Positions 45,902-54,862 of a DNA stretch of 64,000 bases are shown here, in pieces. The DNA lies in NCBI RefSeq assembly GCF_000155675.2, contig NC_020911.1, forward strand, positions 1,540,501-1,604,500, given 5' to 3'. Origin of the DNA: Octadecabacter antarcticus 307 (GTDB lineage: Bacteria > Pseudomonadota > Alphaproteobacteria > Rhodobacterales > Rhodobacteraceae). The notes under the pieces were generated by a model, which ran no database searches, was not told the origin of the DNA, and saw only the letters and a list, made by a program, of their open reading frames with translations. Numbering within the stretch: the first letter of the stretch is position 1; each line of letters begins with the position of its first letter. Made by a program: the position numbers and the translations under genes.

Positions 45902-45944
45902 ATGCTGCAGCGCAGAATTTACTTGAAATGCTGCGCTGCAGCAT
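45902..45944. promoter_or_regulatory. PhaR operators upstream of the phasin gene
   Basis: Two TGC-rich dyads: ATGCTGCAGCGCAGA (45902-45916) and ATGCTGCGCTGCAGCAT (45928-45944), the second nearly palindromic. They match the CTGC-N3-4-GCAG type of site known for PhaR of Paracoccus/Rhodobacter. They lie 65-105 bases before the phaP start. Confidence 0.75.
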
Positions 45945-46007
45945 GTAGGTAGGGTGCAGATAAGAAACGTCGGAATGTTCCGGCACAGATATTTAAGGAG
46001 CACCAAA

Positions 46008-46457
46008 ATGGCTGCCAAGACACAAGATTTCACCGCCGCAATGAAAGACATGATGGGTTCGTTCCCAGTCGACACAAAAGCAATGGACGACGCGATCAAA
46101 ACGCAGTCTTCGTTGAACGAAAAGCTGTCCGCTGTTTCCTTGACTGCCGCACAGAAATCCACCGACCTGTCCGCTAAGTGGGCACAGGACACGCTGACAA
46201 AAATGACAGCGCTTTCCACTGCTAAAACTGAGCCAGCTGACTACGCGAAATCCGTATCCGACTTCGCAACTGCGTCTGCTGAAGCTGCTGCTGAGCACAT
46301 GGCGTCGTTCGCCGAGATCGCTAAATCCGTTCAGACAGAAGCGCTGGAACTGATGATGGCTGCTGGCAAAGACATCGGCGAAGACATGTCGGCTGTTGCG
46401 AAAAAAGCGACTGATGACGTGACTGCTGCTGCTAAGAAAGCCACTACTGCAAAGTAA
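46008..46457 (+). CDS. phaP: Phasin (PHA granule-associated protein)
   Basis: 149 residues from ATG 46008, with AAGGAG at good spacing. It is Ala/Lys-rich and almost wholly helical with amphipathic heptads (MKDMMGSFPVDTKAMDDAIK; AHMASFAEIAKSVQTEALEL-like helix; ending AAAKKATTAK), as in the phasin family, which coats PHB granules and sets their number and size. Codon use is markedly uniform (highly expressed type). Two PhaR operators precede it and a strong terminator follows. Confidence 0.92.
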   Translation: MAAKTQDFTAAMKDMMGSFPVDTKAMDDAIKTQSSLNEKLSAVSLTAAQKSTDLSAKWAQDTLTKMTALSTAKTEPADYAKSVSDFATASAEAAAEHMASFAEIAKSVQTEALELMMAAGKDIGEDMSAVAKKATDDVTAAAKKATTAK

Positions 46458-46509
46458 GGGTCAGAAAATAGATACGCGCTTTCTCCTCCCGAAGCGTGAA
46501 GTCTTTTCT

Positions 46510-46550
46510 AAGGGCGTGCTGTTCCTCCCGACAGCACGCCCTTTTCTTTT
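46510..46550 (+). terminator. Rho-independent terminator of phaP
   Basis: AAGGGCGTGCTGT (46510-46522) pairs perfectly with ACAGCACGCCCTT (46531-46543) around eight bases and is followed by TTCTTTT. One of the strongest terminators in the window. Confidence 0.95.
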
Positions 46551-46584
46551 GCTGCGTTGCAGCCTAGGCTTCTCTGCACTGCAA
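46550..46584. promoter_or_regulatory. PhaR operators upstream of phaR (autoregulation)
   Basis: TGCTGCGTTGCAGC (46550-46563) and CTGCACTGCA (46574-46583) are dyads of the same type as before phaP. They lie 24-57 bases ahead of the phaR TTG start, consistent with the known self-repression of PhaR. Confidence 0.75.
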
Positions 46585-46606
46585 CAAAGCCTTTGGAGGG
46601 CACGAG

Positions 46607-47149
46607 TTGGCCAACACATCACAGCCACTGCTGGTTAAACGCTACGCGAGCCGTCGTTTATACAACACCGAGACCAGCGATTACGTCACCTTAGAAGACA
46701 TCGCGACCTTCATTCGGGAGGGCCGTGAGGTGCAGATCATTGATCTGAAATCAGGTGACGATCTGACGCGGCAGTATCTTTTGCAGATCATCGCCGAACA
46801 CGAAAGCCGTGGGGAAAGCGTGCTTCCGGTGGACGTGCTGACTGATTTGGTGCGATCCTATACATCGCAATCCATGTCCGTGGTGCCGCAGTTTCTGTCG
46901 CAATCGTTTGACATGCTGCGCGATCGGCAATCCAAGATCATGGAAGATATAGGATCGACAAATCCATTGGCAAAGATGCCAGGATTTGAAGCAATGCAAG
47001 CGCAGCAAAAGGCGTTCATGAAGGCAATGACGGGTGGCATAATACCCAGTGCGCTGGCAACCGAATCGACTGACAAGAACGACGACCTGAGCGAGATCAA
47101 AGCAGAGCTCGCGGCGTTGCAGAAAAAGCTGTCCAAACTCGGCAAGTGA
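46607..47149 (+). CDS. phaR: PHA synthesis repressor PhaR
   Basis: 180 residues. It starts with TTG at 46607 behind GGAGG; no ATG fits. The N-terminal DNA-binding domain LLVKRYASRRLYNTETSDYV, TLEDIATFIREGREVQIIDL and a PHB accumulation regulatory domain (LLQIIAEHESRGESVLPVDV, LTDLVRSYTSQSMSVVPQFL) are standard. A C-terminal coiled coil (LSEIKAELAALQKKLSKLGK) probably mediates oligomerisation. PhaR binds PHB granules when polymer is present, releasing phaP and its own gene. Convergent with the DegT-type gene. Confidence 0.95.
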   Translation: MANTSQPLLVKRYASRRLYNTETSDYVTLEDIATFIREGREVQIIDLKSGDDLTRQYLLQIIAEHESRGESVLPVDVLTDLVRSYTSQSMSVVPQFLSQSFDMLRDRQSKIMEDIGSTNPLAKMPGFEAMQAQQKAFMKAMTGGIIPSALATESTDKNDDLSEIKAELAALQKKLSKLGK

Positions 47150-47193
47150 GAATTTTTTGATAGCTTGGGGTCTCGCGTTGGCGCGCGTTGGCC

Positions 47194-48375
47194 CTACGCC
47201 GCTTTTTGCGTGGCCGCGGTTTGCGCGGCGTCACGCAAGACGTCAGCTATCACATCACATTCGGCCAAAGTCAGGCGTGCGGGCAAGCGTACGTCGCAGG
47301 CCCGCATGAGCATGGCGCGGGTCTGCGGTAAATCGGGCGCGTCGCCCAAGAACTGCCAGTTCCAGAAAGCGCGTGCGTTGTCCGTGCTTTGACCAAATAT
47401 TTGAACCTTTAGGCCGCGCGCGGCAGCTGCCACAGCAAAGGCTTTGGCCTGCGCATCGGTCATACAACACAGGTTGAACTGGATCGAATCCGGCGCGCGG
47501 GATTCGCCATCCAGCGGCGCGGGGACATCGAGATTGGGACAGGCGTTCAGCCGTGCCGCAACATGATCGTGATTGCGCAATCCATCCGTCACGCGGCGGG
47601 GCAATTCGGCCAATTGCGGGCGAATGATCGCCGCCGTCAAATTTGACATGCGCAGGTTATAAAGAGGCAGCTTGTTCTGCCAGTGGGTGATCGCGGCGGC
47701 GGGAACGGCGTGTTTCGTCCACGTGTGTTCATAGGCCCCCGACATGATGATCGCGCGTGCCACGAGGTCTGCATCATCGGTCACAAGGATGCCGCCTTCG
47801 CCCGCGTTAATCATCTTGTAGCTTTGAAAGCTGAAGCAACCGATCCGCCCAATCGTGCCGATCTTGCGCCCGTTCCACGTGGTGCCAAGGCTGTGGGCGG
47901 CGTCTTCGATGACCGGAGTATCTGCGGCGGTGCAAAGGTCGATGATCGCGTCCATGTCCGACGTGTGCCCGCGCATATGGGAGATCAGAACAGCATCGCA
48001 ATTCGGCAATTTGGCCGCAAAATCAACAATATCGATGCGGTAGTTGGCGCTACATTCGACCAAAACCGGCACGCAGTCGGCATGAACAACGGATGATGGG
48101 ACAGCCGCAAACGTAAACGCGGGGATCAGCACGCGGGCGTTTTTGGGTAGATCGAGGGCTTTGATGGACAGAAACAGTGCTGCCGAACAGCTTGACACGG
48201 CGAGCGCGTATTTAGCGCCCATCATGGCGGCGAATTCTTGTTCGAGCAGGGATACCGGCGCATTTTCGGGGGCCGTGTAGCGGAACAAATCTGCCGAAGC
48301 GAGCAGTCGCGTGACCTCTTCCAGTGCCGTGGCGGGGATTGGTTCGGCGGCGTAAACATCAGGAATTTGGGTCAT
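47194..48375 (-). CDS. DegT/DnrJ/EryC1/StrS-family aminotransferase
   Basis: 393 residues from MTQIPDVYAAEPIPATALEE; an upstream GTG/ATG region is less likely. Motifs are LEQEFAAMMGAKYALAVSSC, IPAFTFAAVPSSVVHADCVP, PVIEDAAHSLGTTWNGRKIG and FSFQSYKMINAGEGGILVTD, the last with the PLP lysine. This family usually makes amino-sugars for surface polysaccharides. No sugar-biosynthesis genes are near, so the substrate is open. The terminal AAQTAATQKAA tail is low-complexity. Confidence 0.9.
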   Translation of the reverse strand: MTQIPDVYAAEPIPATALEEVTRLLASADLFRYTAPENAPVSLLEQEFAAMMGAKYALAVSSCSAALFLSIKALDLPKNARVLIPAFTFAAVPSSVVHADCVPVLVECSANYRIDIVDFAAKLPNCDAVLISHMRGHTSDMDAIIDLCTAADTPVIEDAAHSLGTTWNGRKIGTIGRIGCFSFQSYKMINAGEGGILVTDDADLVARAIIMSGAYEHTWTKHAVPAAAITHWQNKLPLYNLRMSNLTAAIIRPQLAELPRRVTDGLRNHDHVAARLNACPNLDVPAPLDGESRAPDSIQFNLCCMTDAQAKAFAVAAAARGLKVQIFGQSTDNARAFWNWQFLGDAPDLPQTRAMLMRACDVRLPARLTLAECDVIADVLRDAAQTAATQKAA

Positions 48376-48489
48376 GCGCGTTAACTTTCGGAATGGCGTA
48401 TTCGCAGACAACTATATCATATTTTACGTGACATATCCATGACAAATCACGCGCGATATACTGGCGCACCCTGTTGCGACGGGGTTGTC

Positions 48490-49611
48490 TTAGGGCGTGT
48501 CGCGCAGGTCAAAATACTCAAGCTCGTAGGATTCTGGCTGGCTTTGGATCACGCGGACATCGTCGCGAGACCCGCCATCCACGAGGATCCAGAAACAATC
48601 GGCGCAAGCGCTTTGCAACCTCTCTCGGGTAAAAATGGTGAAGTCAGCAGCAAAATCATATTGGTCCAACGTTTGGTTCGTCAGCGTGTCGAGCGCGAGT
48701 TGATCCAAGTCCGCCGCGCCATCAACCCATGCCGTGACTGAATAATAGCGCACGTTGGGATATGGGATCGGTGCGCCGCCTGCGAGAACAGGGGTGCGGC
48801 TGTCGCCGTCGCCCACAACGCCATTACCAAGGTCGGTGATTGTGACATCGCGCAGGTTCGCATCGTCGGGCAAAACGGCAGTCAGTGCGAGCGACACAAG
48901 TAGTTCATGCGCGACTGTGTCAAGTGGGGCAGATGTCGGCGTGATGACCGTGGGAAAGCTGATTTGCATCGCCGCCGCGTCGCGCGACTGCGGGAAGCCG
49001 GACTGGGGGTGGGCATGCAGCAACATGAAGTCGGGGTCTGCTGCGACCGCTTCAATCGTGGACAGATAGTCGGCATGGGTGTCAAAGCGGTCCTCGATCC
49101 GTTGGATCTGGGCTGCGGCGGTGCGCAGCCCAGCGTAGTTGATATCCGTCGTATCAACAAAACTGCCGCAGGCGGAAATGGCGCAACTGACGGTGCCGAC
49201 AAGCGTGTCGTTACGGTAAATCTGGGCGATAATGTCTTCGGGCGGGGCGGTGATGGTCAGGGTCGCGTTGGTCGCAGGCGTAAACTGCCCCGCGACCTGA
49301 CCGACTGCGTCCGTCATATTAACATAGGCGCTACCCAGCGCGGCCCTGATAACATCAATATCGCGCACAAAAAGCGGGGCAGGGCCAAGGTTGAACAGAA
49401 CCAGCGCAATATCCCCCTGATCCAGATCGATGTCCTGTAAGAAGTACAGCTTTTCGACCTCCGCCACGACGGGTGGGGGTGGTGTCGGGTTAGGCTGCGC
49501 CAGTTGCTGGGTTTCCATTGGGGTCGGTTCGGACCCGCGAACCAGATAAAACCCCGCGAACGCGATCAACCCGCCGAGCAGTATTACGCCAAGAAATGCC
49601 AGTCGTATCAT
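48490..49611 (-). CDS. Membrane-anchored periplasmic protein of unknown function
   Basis: 373 residues from ATG 49611, which overlaps the stop of the upstream ligase gene (ATGA). One N-terminal helix (MIRLAFLGVILLGGLIAFAG) anchors it; a Pro-rich linker (QPNPTPPPPVVAEVEK) leads to a large soluble region with CAISACGSF and CADCF cysteine pairs and HAHPQSGFPQSRDAAA. No known family was recognised. As the last gene of the ABC transporter/glutamate-ligase operon it may help process or sense the imported compound. Confidence 0.6.
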   Translation of the reverse strand: MIRLAFLGVILLGGLIAFAGFYLVRGSEPTPMETQQLAQPNPTPPPPVVAEVEKLYFLQDIDLDQGDIALVLFNLGPAPLFVRDIDVIRAALGSAYVNMTDAVGQVAGQFTPATNATLTITAPPEDIIAQIYRNDTLVGTVSCAISACGSFVDTTDINYAGLRTAAAQIQRIEDRFDTHADYLSTIEAVAADPDFMLLHAHPQSGFPQSRDAAAMQISFPTVITPTSAPLDTVAHELLVSLALTAVLPDDANLRDVTITDLGNGVVGDGDSRTPVLAGGAPIPYPNVRYYSVTAWVDGAADLDQLALDTLTNQTLDQYDFAADFTIFTRERLQSACADCFWILVDGGSRDDVRVIQSQPESYELEYFDLRDTP

Positions 49612-50960
49612 ACGTTTAACAGCAGGTGCTCGCGCTCCCACGGGCTGATAACCTGCAAGAACTCTTCGTATTCGGCGAGTTTGACGATGGAATAGACGCG
49701 GGCGAAATCCGGGCCGAGGACATCGTGCATTTCTGTATTTCCATCAAAAAGTTCCAACGCTGCATGAAGGCCCTGCGGCAGTTCCCCATCACCTTCATAG
49801 GCGTCGCCACTGAAAATCGCGTCCGGTTTGGATTTGTTTTTCATGCCGAGGTATCCGCAGGCCAATGACGCGGCGATGCACAGATACGGATTGCAATCCA
49901 TCCCTGCAATACGGTTTTCAACCCGCCGTGCGGCAGGGGACGACAGTGGCACGCGCAATCCTGTGGTGCGATTGTCGCGCGCCCAGCTTAGGTTGATCGG
50001 GGCGGCGTGGTCTTTGACGTAGCGCCGATAGCTGTTCACATAAGGTGCCATGACCGCAATGACGCTTGGCATGTGTTGTTGCAAGCCGCCGATGAAGTGG
50101 AAAAACGCGTCGGTTTCTTCGTCGTTTGGTCCGGTGAAGATGTTTTTGCCGTCTTTGTCCAAAATCGAATGGTGCACATGCATCGCCGATCCGGGTTCGT
50201 TTTCGATTGGTTTGGCCATGAACGTGGCATAGCAATTGTGCTTTAATGCGGCCTCTTTCAGCAGGCGTTTGAAGAAAAATACCTCATCTGCGAGCTTGAC
50301 CGGATCGCCGTGGTTGAGGTTGATTTCAAGCTGACCTGCGCCGCCTTCTTGGGTGATACCGTCAATTTCAAAGCCTTGAATTTCCGCAAATTCATAGATG
50401 TCGTCGATTACAGGGCCATAGTCGTCCACCGCGGTCATCGAATAGGCCTGCCGCGCCGCTGCGGGGCGACCTGAACGCCCGATCATCGGTTCAATCGGCT
50501 TGGCCGGATCAGTATTGGGCGCCACAAGGAAGAATTCCATTTCCGGTGCCACAACAGGCGTCCAGCCTTCTGCCGCGTACAAGGCAACAACGCGCTTGAG
50601 CACATTGCGCGGGCTGAATTGCACTGGATCGCCTTTTTGATCGAATGCATCATGGATTACTTGCAGCGTGCCATCCGCAGCCCAGGGGGCGGCGGTGGCT
50701 GTCGAATAATCAGGCTTAAGAATCATGTCGGGTTCGGTAAACCCGGCGTCCCCTGCAGCTTCGCCCCAACCACCCGTAAGCGTTTGAAAGAAAATAGATT
50801 CAGGCAGGTGAAACTGCGTCAGCTTTTCCCATTTGGCCGCTGGAACCGCCTTACCGCGGGCGATCCCGGGCAGGTCGGAAATCATGCATTCGACTTCGTC
50901 CAGACGGTTTGCATCAAGATAATCGCGTGCCGCTTGTGGGATATTGTTTGTCCAGCTCAT
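49608..50960 (-). CDS. Glutamine synthetase-family gamma-glutamyl ligase (PuuA-like), copy 1
   Basis: 450 residues of the GS fold: MEFFLVAPNTDPAKP (metal Glu), EGGAGQLEINLNHGDPVKLA, FMAKPIENEPGSAMHVHHSI and NRTTGLRVPLSSPAARRVEN, the last with the ATP/glutamate-binding residues. The long, PuuA-like N-terminus (IPQAARDYLDANRLDEVECM, ISDLPGIARGK) suggests a gamma-glutamylpolyamine or similar amide ligase rather than nitrogen-assimilating GlnA. The ATG overlaps the TGA of the amidotransferase gene. Substrate is not resolved. Confidence 0.85.
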   Translation of the reverse strand: MSWTNNIPQAARDYLDANRLDEVECMISDLPGIARGKAVPAAKWEKLTQFHLPESIFFQTLTGGWGEAAGDAGFTEPDMILKPDYSTATAAPWAADGTLQVIHDAFDQKGDPVQFSPRNVLKRVVALYAAEGWTPVVAPEMEFFLVAPNTDPAKPIEPMIGRSGRPAAARQAYSMTAVDDYGPVIDDIYEFAEIQGFEIDGITQEGGAGQLEINLNHGDPVKLADEVFFFKRLLKEAALKHNCYATFMAKPIENEPGSAMHVHHSILDKDGKNIFTGPNDEETDAFFHFIGGLQQHMPSVIAVMAPYVNSYRRYVKDHAAPINLSWARDNRTTGLRVPLSSPAARRVENRIAGMDCNPYLCIAASLACGYLGMKNKSKPDAIFSGDAYEGDGELPQGLHAALELFDGNTEMHDVLGPDFARVYSIVKLAEYEEFLQVISPWEREHLLLNV

Positions 50961-51634
50961 GGTTTCGCTCCTTTGAAGAACGCGCCGATTTTGGTTGCGA
51001 GTTGCGCGTTGTCGACGTCTTTCGTGAGGTTATTTTTCGCAGTTTCAATCAGCGCAGGCGGGACCGTCCCTGCGCGTGCGCTGATCAAGCCGTCAATGAA
51101 AGTGGCGTCAAATTCGGGGTGGGCTTGCACGGTAAAGATGCGGTCGCCGTACACCAGTGCTGCATTTTCGCAAAAGGCGTTTGAGGCTATAGGCGTCGAG
51201 TCGGCGGGGCGCTGCACAACCTGATCTTGATGCCATGCGTTCAGATAAACTTGATCGCCTTGCCAGTCATAAGTTTGGCGCCCGACGGCCCAGCCGCCAT
51301 CGTATTTTTCAACTTTGCCGCCCAAGGCCTGCGCGATGATTTGGTGGCCAAAGCAAATGCCAACCAGTGGTCGCGCGGTGCTGTAGATATCGCGGATCAA
51401 GGTTTCCAGTGGCGCGATCCACGGCAAGTCTTCGTAGGCGCCGTGTTTGGATCCGGTGATCAGCCAGCCATCGCAAACGTCCGGTCCTTCGGGAAAGTCA
51501 CCGTCCACAACCGCGAATGTCTCAAATGTGAAGCCTTGACCATTCAGCAGCCGTTCAAACAAATTGTTGATGTCGCCAATGGTCGGACGCAGCTCATCAG
51601 GAGCATGGCCAGTTTGCAGAATACCGATTTTCAT
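50957..51634 (-). CDS. Class I glutamine amidotransferase-like hydrolase
   Basis: 225 residues. GICFGHQIIAQALGG holds the nucleophile Cys, VQAHPEFD the catalytic His-x-Glu, and WLITGSKHGAYEDLPWIAPL the oxyanion strand. It is a stand-alone GATase1, the type that works as a gamma-glutamyl hydrolase or supplies ammonia. Located between the two ligase genes and coupled to the second, it could release the glutamyl group after substrate processing, like PuuD in putrescine use (inference). Confidence 0.85.
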   Translation of the reverse strand: MKIGILQTGHAPDELRPTIGDINNLFERLLNGQGFTFETFAVVDGDFPEGPDVCDGWLITGSKHGAYEDLPWIAPLETLIRDIYSTARPLVGICFGHQIIAQALGGKVEKYDGGWAVGRQTYDWQGDQVYLNAWHQDQVVQRPADSTPIASNAFCENAALVYGDRIFTVQAHPEFDATFIDGLISARAGTVPPALIETAKNNLTKDVDNAQLATKIGAFFKGAKP

Positions 51635-51719
51635 GAAGCACCAGTGTTATGGAATTGAATTTGTATTAAGGCGTGGCGCGCCGTCGCGCAAGCGCAAGCG
51701 CATGCCAATTGAGCGGCAA

Positions 51720-53048
51720 TCAGACTGTATCAAGGTAAAGGTCGATCTGTTCTTCGGGGCTGAGTTCGGCGAAAGCCTGCAATTCCTGCCGCTTGGTCGC
51801 AACAAGGTTGCTGATGAGTTCGGCGGGGAAAATCCGCGCGATGCGGTCGTCGGATTCGAATAAATCAATGGCGTCGCCCCACGCACTGGGCAGTTGCGGT
51901 AAGCCTTGATCGTAGGCGTTTCCGGTGATCGGTGGGGGGGGCATTTGTGCGTCCTCGATGCCAGTAAGGGCCGCCCCAAGAACGGCTGCCAGCATCAGGT
52001 AGGGGTTCACATCGCCGCCCGCGACGCGGTGTTCGATGCGGCGCGCCTTGTAGGATCCACCAGGTATGCGGATCGCGGCGGTGCGGTTTTCATAGGCCCA
52101 GCAGATCGACGTCGGCGCATGGGCATTGGGGACAAGGCGGTCGTATGAATTGCCGTGCGGTGCGAGGATCAGCGCAGAGGCAGACAACCCGTTCATGCAA
52201 CCTGCAATGGCGTGGTGCAGCACGTCGGTGCCGTTAGGTCCGCCATCGTCGAAGATGTTGTTGCCATCTTTGTCGAGCACCGAAAAATGCACATGCATGC
52301 CGTTTCCGGAATATTCGGGGTAGGGTTTTGCCATAAACGATGCGGCAAATCCGTGCTGTCGCGCAACGCCGCGCACCAGCAGTTTGAACAACCAAGTGTC
52401 GTCAGCGGCTTTCATAGCTGGGCTGTGGGACAGGTTGATTTCGAACTGCCCAAGGCCGGCTTCCGAGATGGCAGTTTCGGCGTGAATGTCCATTGCTTCG
52501 GCACCGTCATAAAGCGCTGTAAAGTAGTTATCGAACGCATCGAGCGCGCGCAGAGACAGGATTTCTGCACCGGGGCGTCGTTTGCCTGAGCGTGGGCTGG
52601 GCACAACTTGCAGGTCTTTGCCGCTGTCATCTACAAGGTAGAATTCCAGTTCTGTGCCACAGACCGGCGTCAGGCCACGGTCTGCGTAGCGTTTTAACAC
52701 TGCCGCCAGTGCGTGGCGCGGATCGCCGTCAAATGCACGGCCGTCTTCGCGATACATCCACATCGGCAAAAGTGCTGACGGATTATCGAGCCACGGCATC
52801 GGCAGAAATCCACGTTCCGTCGGCAGGCAAACACCGTCCGGATCGCCTGCTTCGAACACCAGTGGTGAATCATCGATATCTTCGCCCCAAATGTCGAGGT
52901 TCAGCGCGGAGAGTGGAAAGCGCGTGCCGTCTTCTTCAATCCCCTGCGCGAACTGTGTCGGCATACGTTTACCACGGGCGACACCGTTCAGGTCAGAGGC
53001 CGCGACGCGGATGGTTTTGATGTGTGGGTTATCATGAAGCCATGACAT
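51720..53048 (-). CDS. Glutamine synthetase-family gamma-glutamyl ligase (PuuA-like), copy 2
   Basis: 442 residues: ASDLNGVARGKRMP, CGTELEFYLVDDSG, SEAGLGQFEINLSHSPAMKA, YSGNGMHVHFSVLD and YENRTAAIRIPGGSYKARRI-EHR give the full GS catalytic set. It differs clearly from copy 1, so the duplication is old, and the two may act on different amines or form a mixed complex. It starts six bases after the permease stop, within the ABC operon. It is shorter at the N-terminus than copy 1. Confidence 0.85.
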   Translation of the reverse strand: MSWLHDNPHIKTIRVAASDLNGVARGKRMPTQFAQGIEEDGTRFPLSALNLDIWGEDIDDSPLVFEAGDPDGVCLPTERGFLPMPWLDNPSALLPMWMYREDGRAFDGDPRHALAAVLKRYADRGLTPVCGTELEFYLVDDSGKDLQVVPSPRSGKRRPGAEILSLRALDAFDNYFTALYDGAEAMDIHAETAISEAGLGQFEINLSHSPAMKAADDTWLFKLLVRGVARQHGFAASFMAKPYPEYSGNGMHVHFSVLDKDGNNIFDDGGPNGTDVLHHAIAGCMNGLSASALILAPHGNSYDRLVPNAHAPTSICWAYENRTAAIRIPGGSYKARRIEHRVAGGDVNPYLMLAAVLGAALTGIEDAQMPPPPITGNAYDQGLPQLPSAWGDAIDLFESDDRIARIFPAELISNLVATKRQELQAFAELSPEEQIDLYLDTV

Positions 53049-53054
53049 GGTTGA

Positions 53055-53864
53055 TCACCGAATAATTTGAGGGCGAAAGCGGAATTTTGGACGCTGGGCG
53101 TCTTGCGGCAAATGGCTGTTCAGACGGCGCCCGATGCGGCCCATGATCGCAATTATGACCAACGTCAAAAGGATGAAATAGAACGCAAGAATGGGGTAGG
53201 GCACGAAGGGGTTGAACGTCTTGTCGGCAAAGAAACTTGCGTAATATAGCGCGTCGCCTTTTTGCCCCCATGCGGGAAAACCGCTGAAATAGACCAGTGT
53301 GGTGGAGTGGAATAGAAAGATCGCTTCGTTGGTGTAGGCGGGCCATGCAAGACGCAGCATTGTTGGCCAGATCACACGGCGAAACCGCGACCATCCGGAC
53401 AGGCCGAAGGCGTCGGCGGCTTCGGTATCGCCCTTGGGGATGGATTGCAGCGCGCCGTAAAAAATTTCGCCAGTATAGGCGGAGGTGTTGAGGAACAACA
53501 CAATCAGCGCGCCCAGCCATGCGGCGGTGAAGGGGTCGAAAAAGGCGTATTGGCCTTTGAGGGACAGGAAGAAGAAATAGGCAAAGAAGAACTGGATAAA
53601 CAATGGTGAGCCGCGAAACAGGAAGATGAACCATTCGGATGCTTTGCGGATCACGGGGTTTCGCGCGGCTTTGCCCACTGCCACGGCGGTGGCGAGAAAG
53701 AAGCCTGACAACAGCGCAACAACGCCGAAATACACATTCCAGATCATCCCCGATCCGATCAGCGTGAATTGCTGACACAGGGTGAAATCGGTGCGCGGCA
53801 GCAGGCGTTCGCCGTAGCCGATAGAGCGGAATGCGTAATCCGCGATGGTGTCCAGACATTCCAT
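53055..53864 (-). CDS. Polar amino acid-type ABC transporter permease, 2
   Basis: 269 residues with about five to six helices and the HisM/ArtM-like permease signature (FIFLFRGSPLFIQFFFAYFF; AYTGEIFYGALQSIPKGDTE; AADAFGLSGWSRFRRVIWPT, the EAA loop). It forms a heterodimeric channel with permease 1. The start overlaps the stop of permease 1 by one base. The C-terminus is basic. Confidence 0.92.
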   Translation of the reverse strand: MECLDTIADYAFRSIGYGERLLPRTDFTLCQQFTLIGSGMIWNVYFGVVALLSGFFLATAVAVGKAARNPVIRKASEWFIFLFRGSPLFIQFFFAYFFFLSLKGQYAFFDPFTAAWLGALIVLFLNTSAYTGEIFYGALQSIPKGDTEAADAFGLSGWSRFRRVIWPTMLRLAWPAYTNEAIFLFHSTTLVYFSGFPAWGQKGDALYYASFFADKTFNPFVPYPILAFYFILLTLVIIAIMGRIGRRLNSHLPQDAQRPKFRFRPQIIR

Positions 53865-54670
53865 TATACGGCCGCCTTGCGCTGTGCTTCGCCGCCTGAC
53901 GTTGCTTGGCCGCGGGTGAGGCGGTGCATGGTGCGTTCAAGAACGAGTTCGGACAGTTTGGTGAAGGCGAGGTAAAACACCAGCAGCGCGAGGAAATACC
54001 ACATACGCCAATCACCGTGCGGGTAGGCGGTGAATTGCGGTGTTTTGGTCGCCCCGAGTTCGCGCGCCCAATAGACAATGTCTTCGACGCCAAGCAGGAA
54101 CAACAGCGGCGTCGCCTTGATCAGCACCATCCACAGATTTCCCAATCCCGGCAGTGCGTAGACCCACATTTGTGGCACAATGATGCGCCAGAACGTCTGA
54201 CGACGGGTCATGCCGTAGGATTCGGCGGTTTCGACCTGCGGACGCGGCACCGCACGCATGGCGCCAAGCAAGACGTTGGCGGCAAACGCGCCAAACACGA
54301 TGGCAAAGGTGAAAACAGCCAGAAAGAAGCCGTAGGTTTCGTGCATCCATTGCGGCGAATTACCCAGCGGCATTTTCGCCGCCGTACAGACGATGAAATC
54401 ATTGCCTTGGCGAACGGCGTCCGGCCAGTCTGGACATTTGATTTGGTGGCGCAAAAGTTCGATGCCCTGATCCAGTGCGATGACGAAGAACAGGAAGAAC
54501 GCAATATCGGGCACGCCGCGCACGATTGCGATGTAGGCTTTTCCGAGCCACGACAGCGGCAAAATCCGCGACCGTGCGGCCATAGCACCACCCATGCCGA
54601 ACGTCATAGCAAGCGGGGCGGTGATGGCGAGGAGCAAAAGAACGGTGCCAAACGACACATAGAACCCCAT
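53864..54670 (-). CDS. Polar amino acid-type ABC transporter permease, 1
   Basis: 268 residues; signature RGVPDIAFFLFFVIALDQGI and the EAA loop AVPRPQVETAESYGMTRRQT-FWRIIVPQ. Compared with most His/Glu/Gln-type permeases it has an unusual ~40-residue periplasmic insert with two cysteines (KCPDWPDAVRQGNDFIVCTA), possibly a disulphide-bonded loop that touches the binding protein. It follows the binding-protein gene after a hairpin. Confidence 0.92.
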   Translation of the reverse strand: MGFYVSFGTVLLLLAITAPLAMTFGMGGAMAARSRILPLSWLGKAYIAIVRGVPDIAFFLFFVIALDQGIELLRHQIKCPDWPDAVRQGNDFIVCTAAKMPLGNSPQWMHETYGFFLAVFTFAIVFGAFAANVLLGAMRAVPRPQVETAESYGMTRRQTFWRIIVPQMWVYALPGLGNLWMVLIKATPLLFLLGVEDIVYWARELGATKTPQFTAYPHGDWRMWYFLALLVFYLAFTKLSELVLERTMHRLTRGQATSGGEAQRKAAV

Positions 54671-54824
54671 GTGCTTACCTGTGGTCAGGTAGCAGGCGAG
54701 CCATCTAGTGGTTTCTAGGGTGCTGGGGTCGGCGCAAAATTGGAAAATGTTAGGGCCTCAGTTAAATGATGGGCCTCGGGGTTGGCGGCGGATTGAGTTG
54801 TATTTGCCAAGATGAAGAGGGAGG

Positions 54825-54853
54825 CGCGCCCCGCCTAATGAGGGCAGGGCGCG
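54825..54853 (-). promoter_or_regulatory. Intercistronic hairpin between binding-protein and permease genes
   Basis: CGCGCCC-C-GCC (54825-54835) pairs with GGC-A-GGGCGCG (54843-54853), one mismatch, seven-base loop; no U-tail on the minus strand. Hairpins here commonly make the binding protein more abundant than the membrane parts. Confidence 0.6.
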
Positions 54854-54862
54854 ATTTAAAAC

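Noticed and set aside
53906..54718. 270-codon plus-strand frame opposite the ABC permease gene
   Set aside because: Composition is charged and His/Gln-rich as expected from the reverse of a membrane-helix gene; no motif found.
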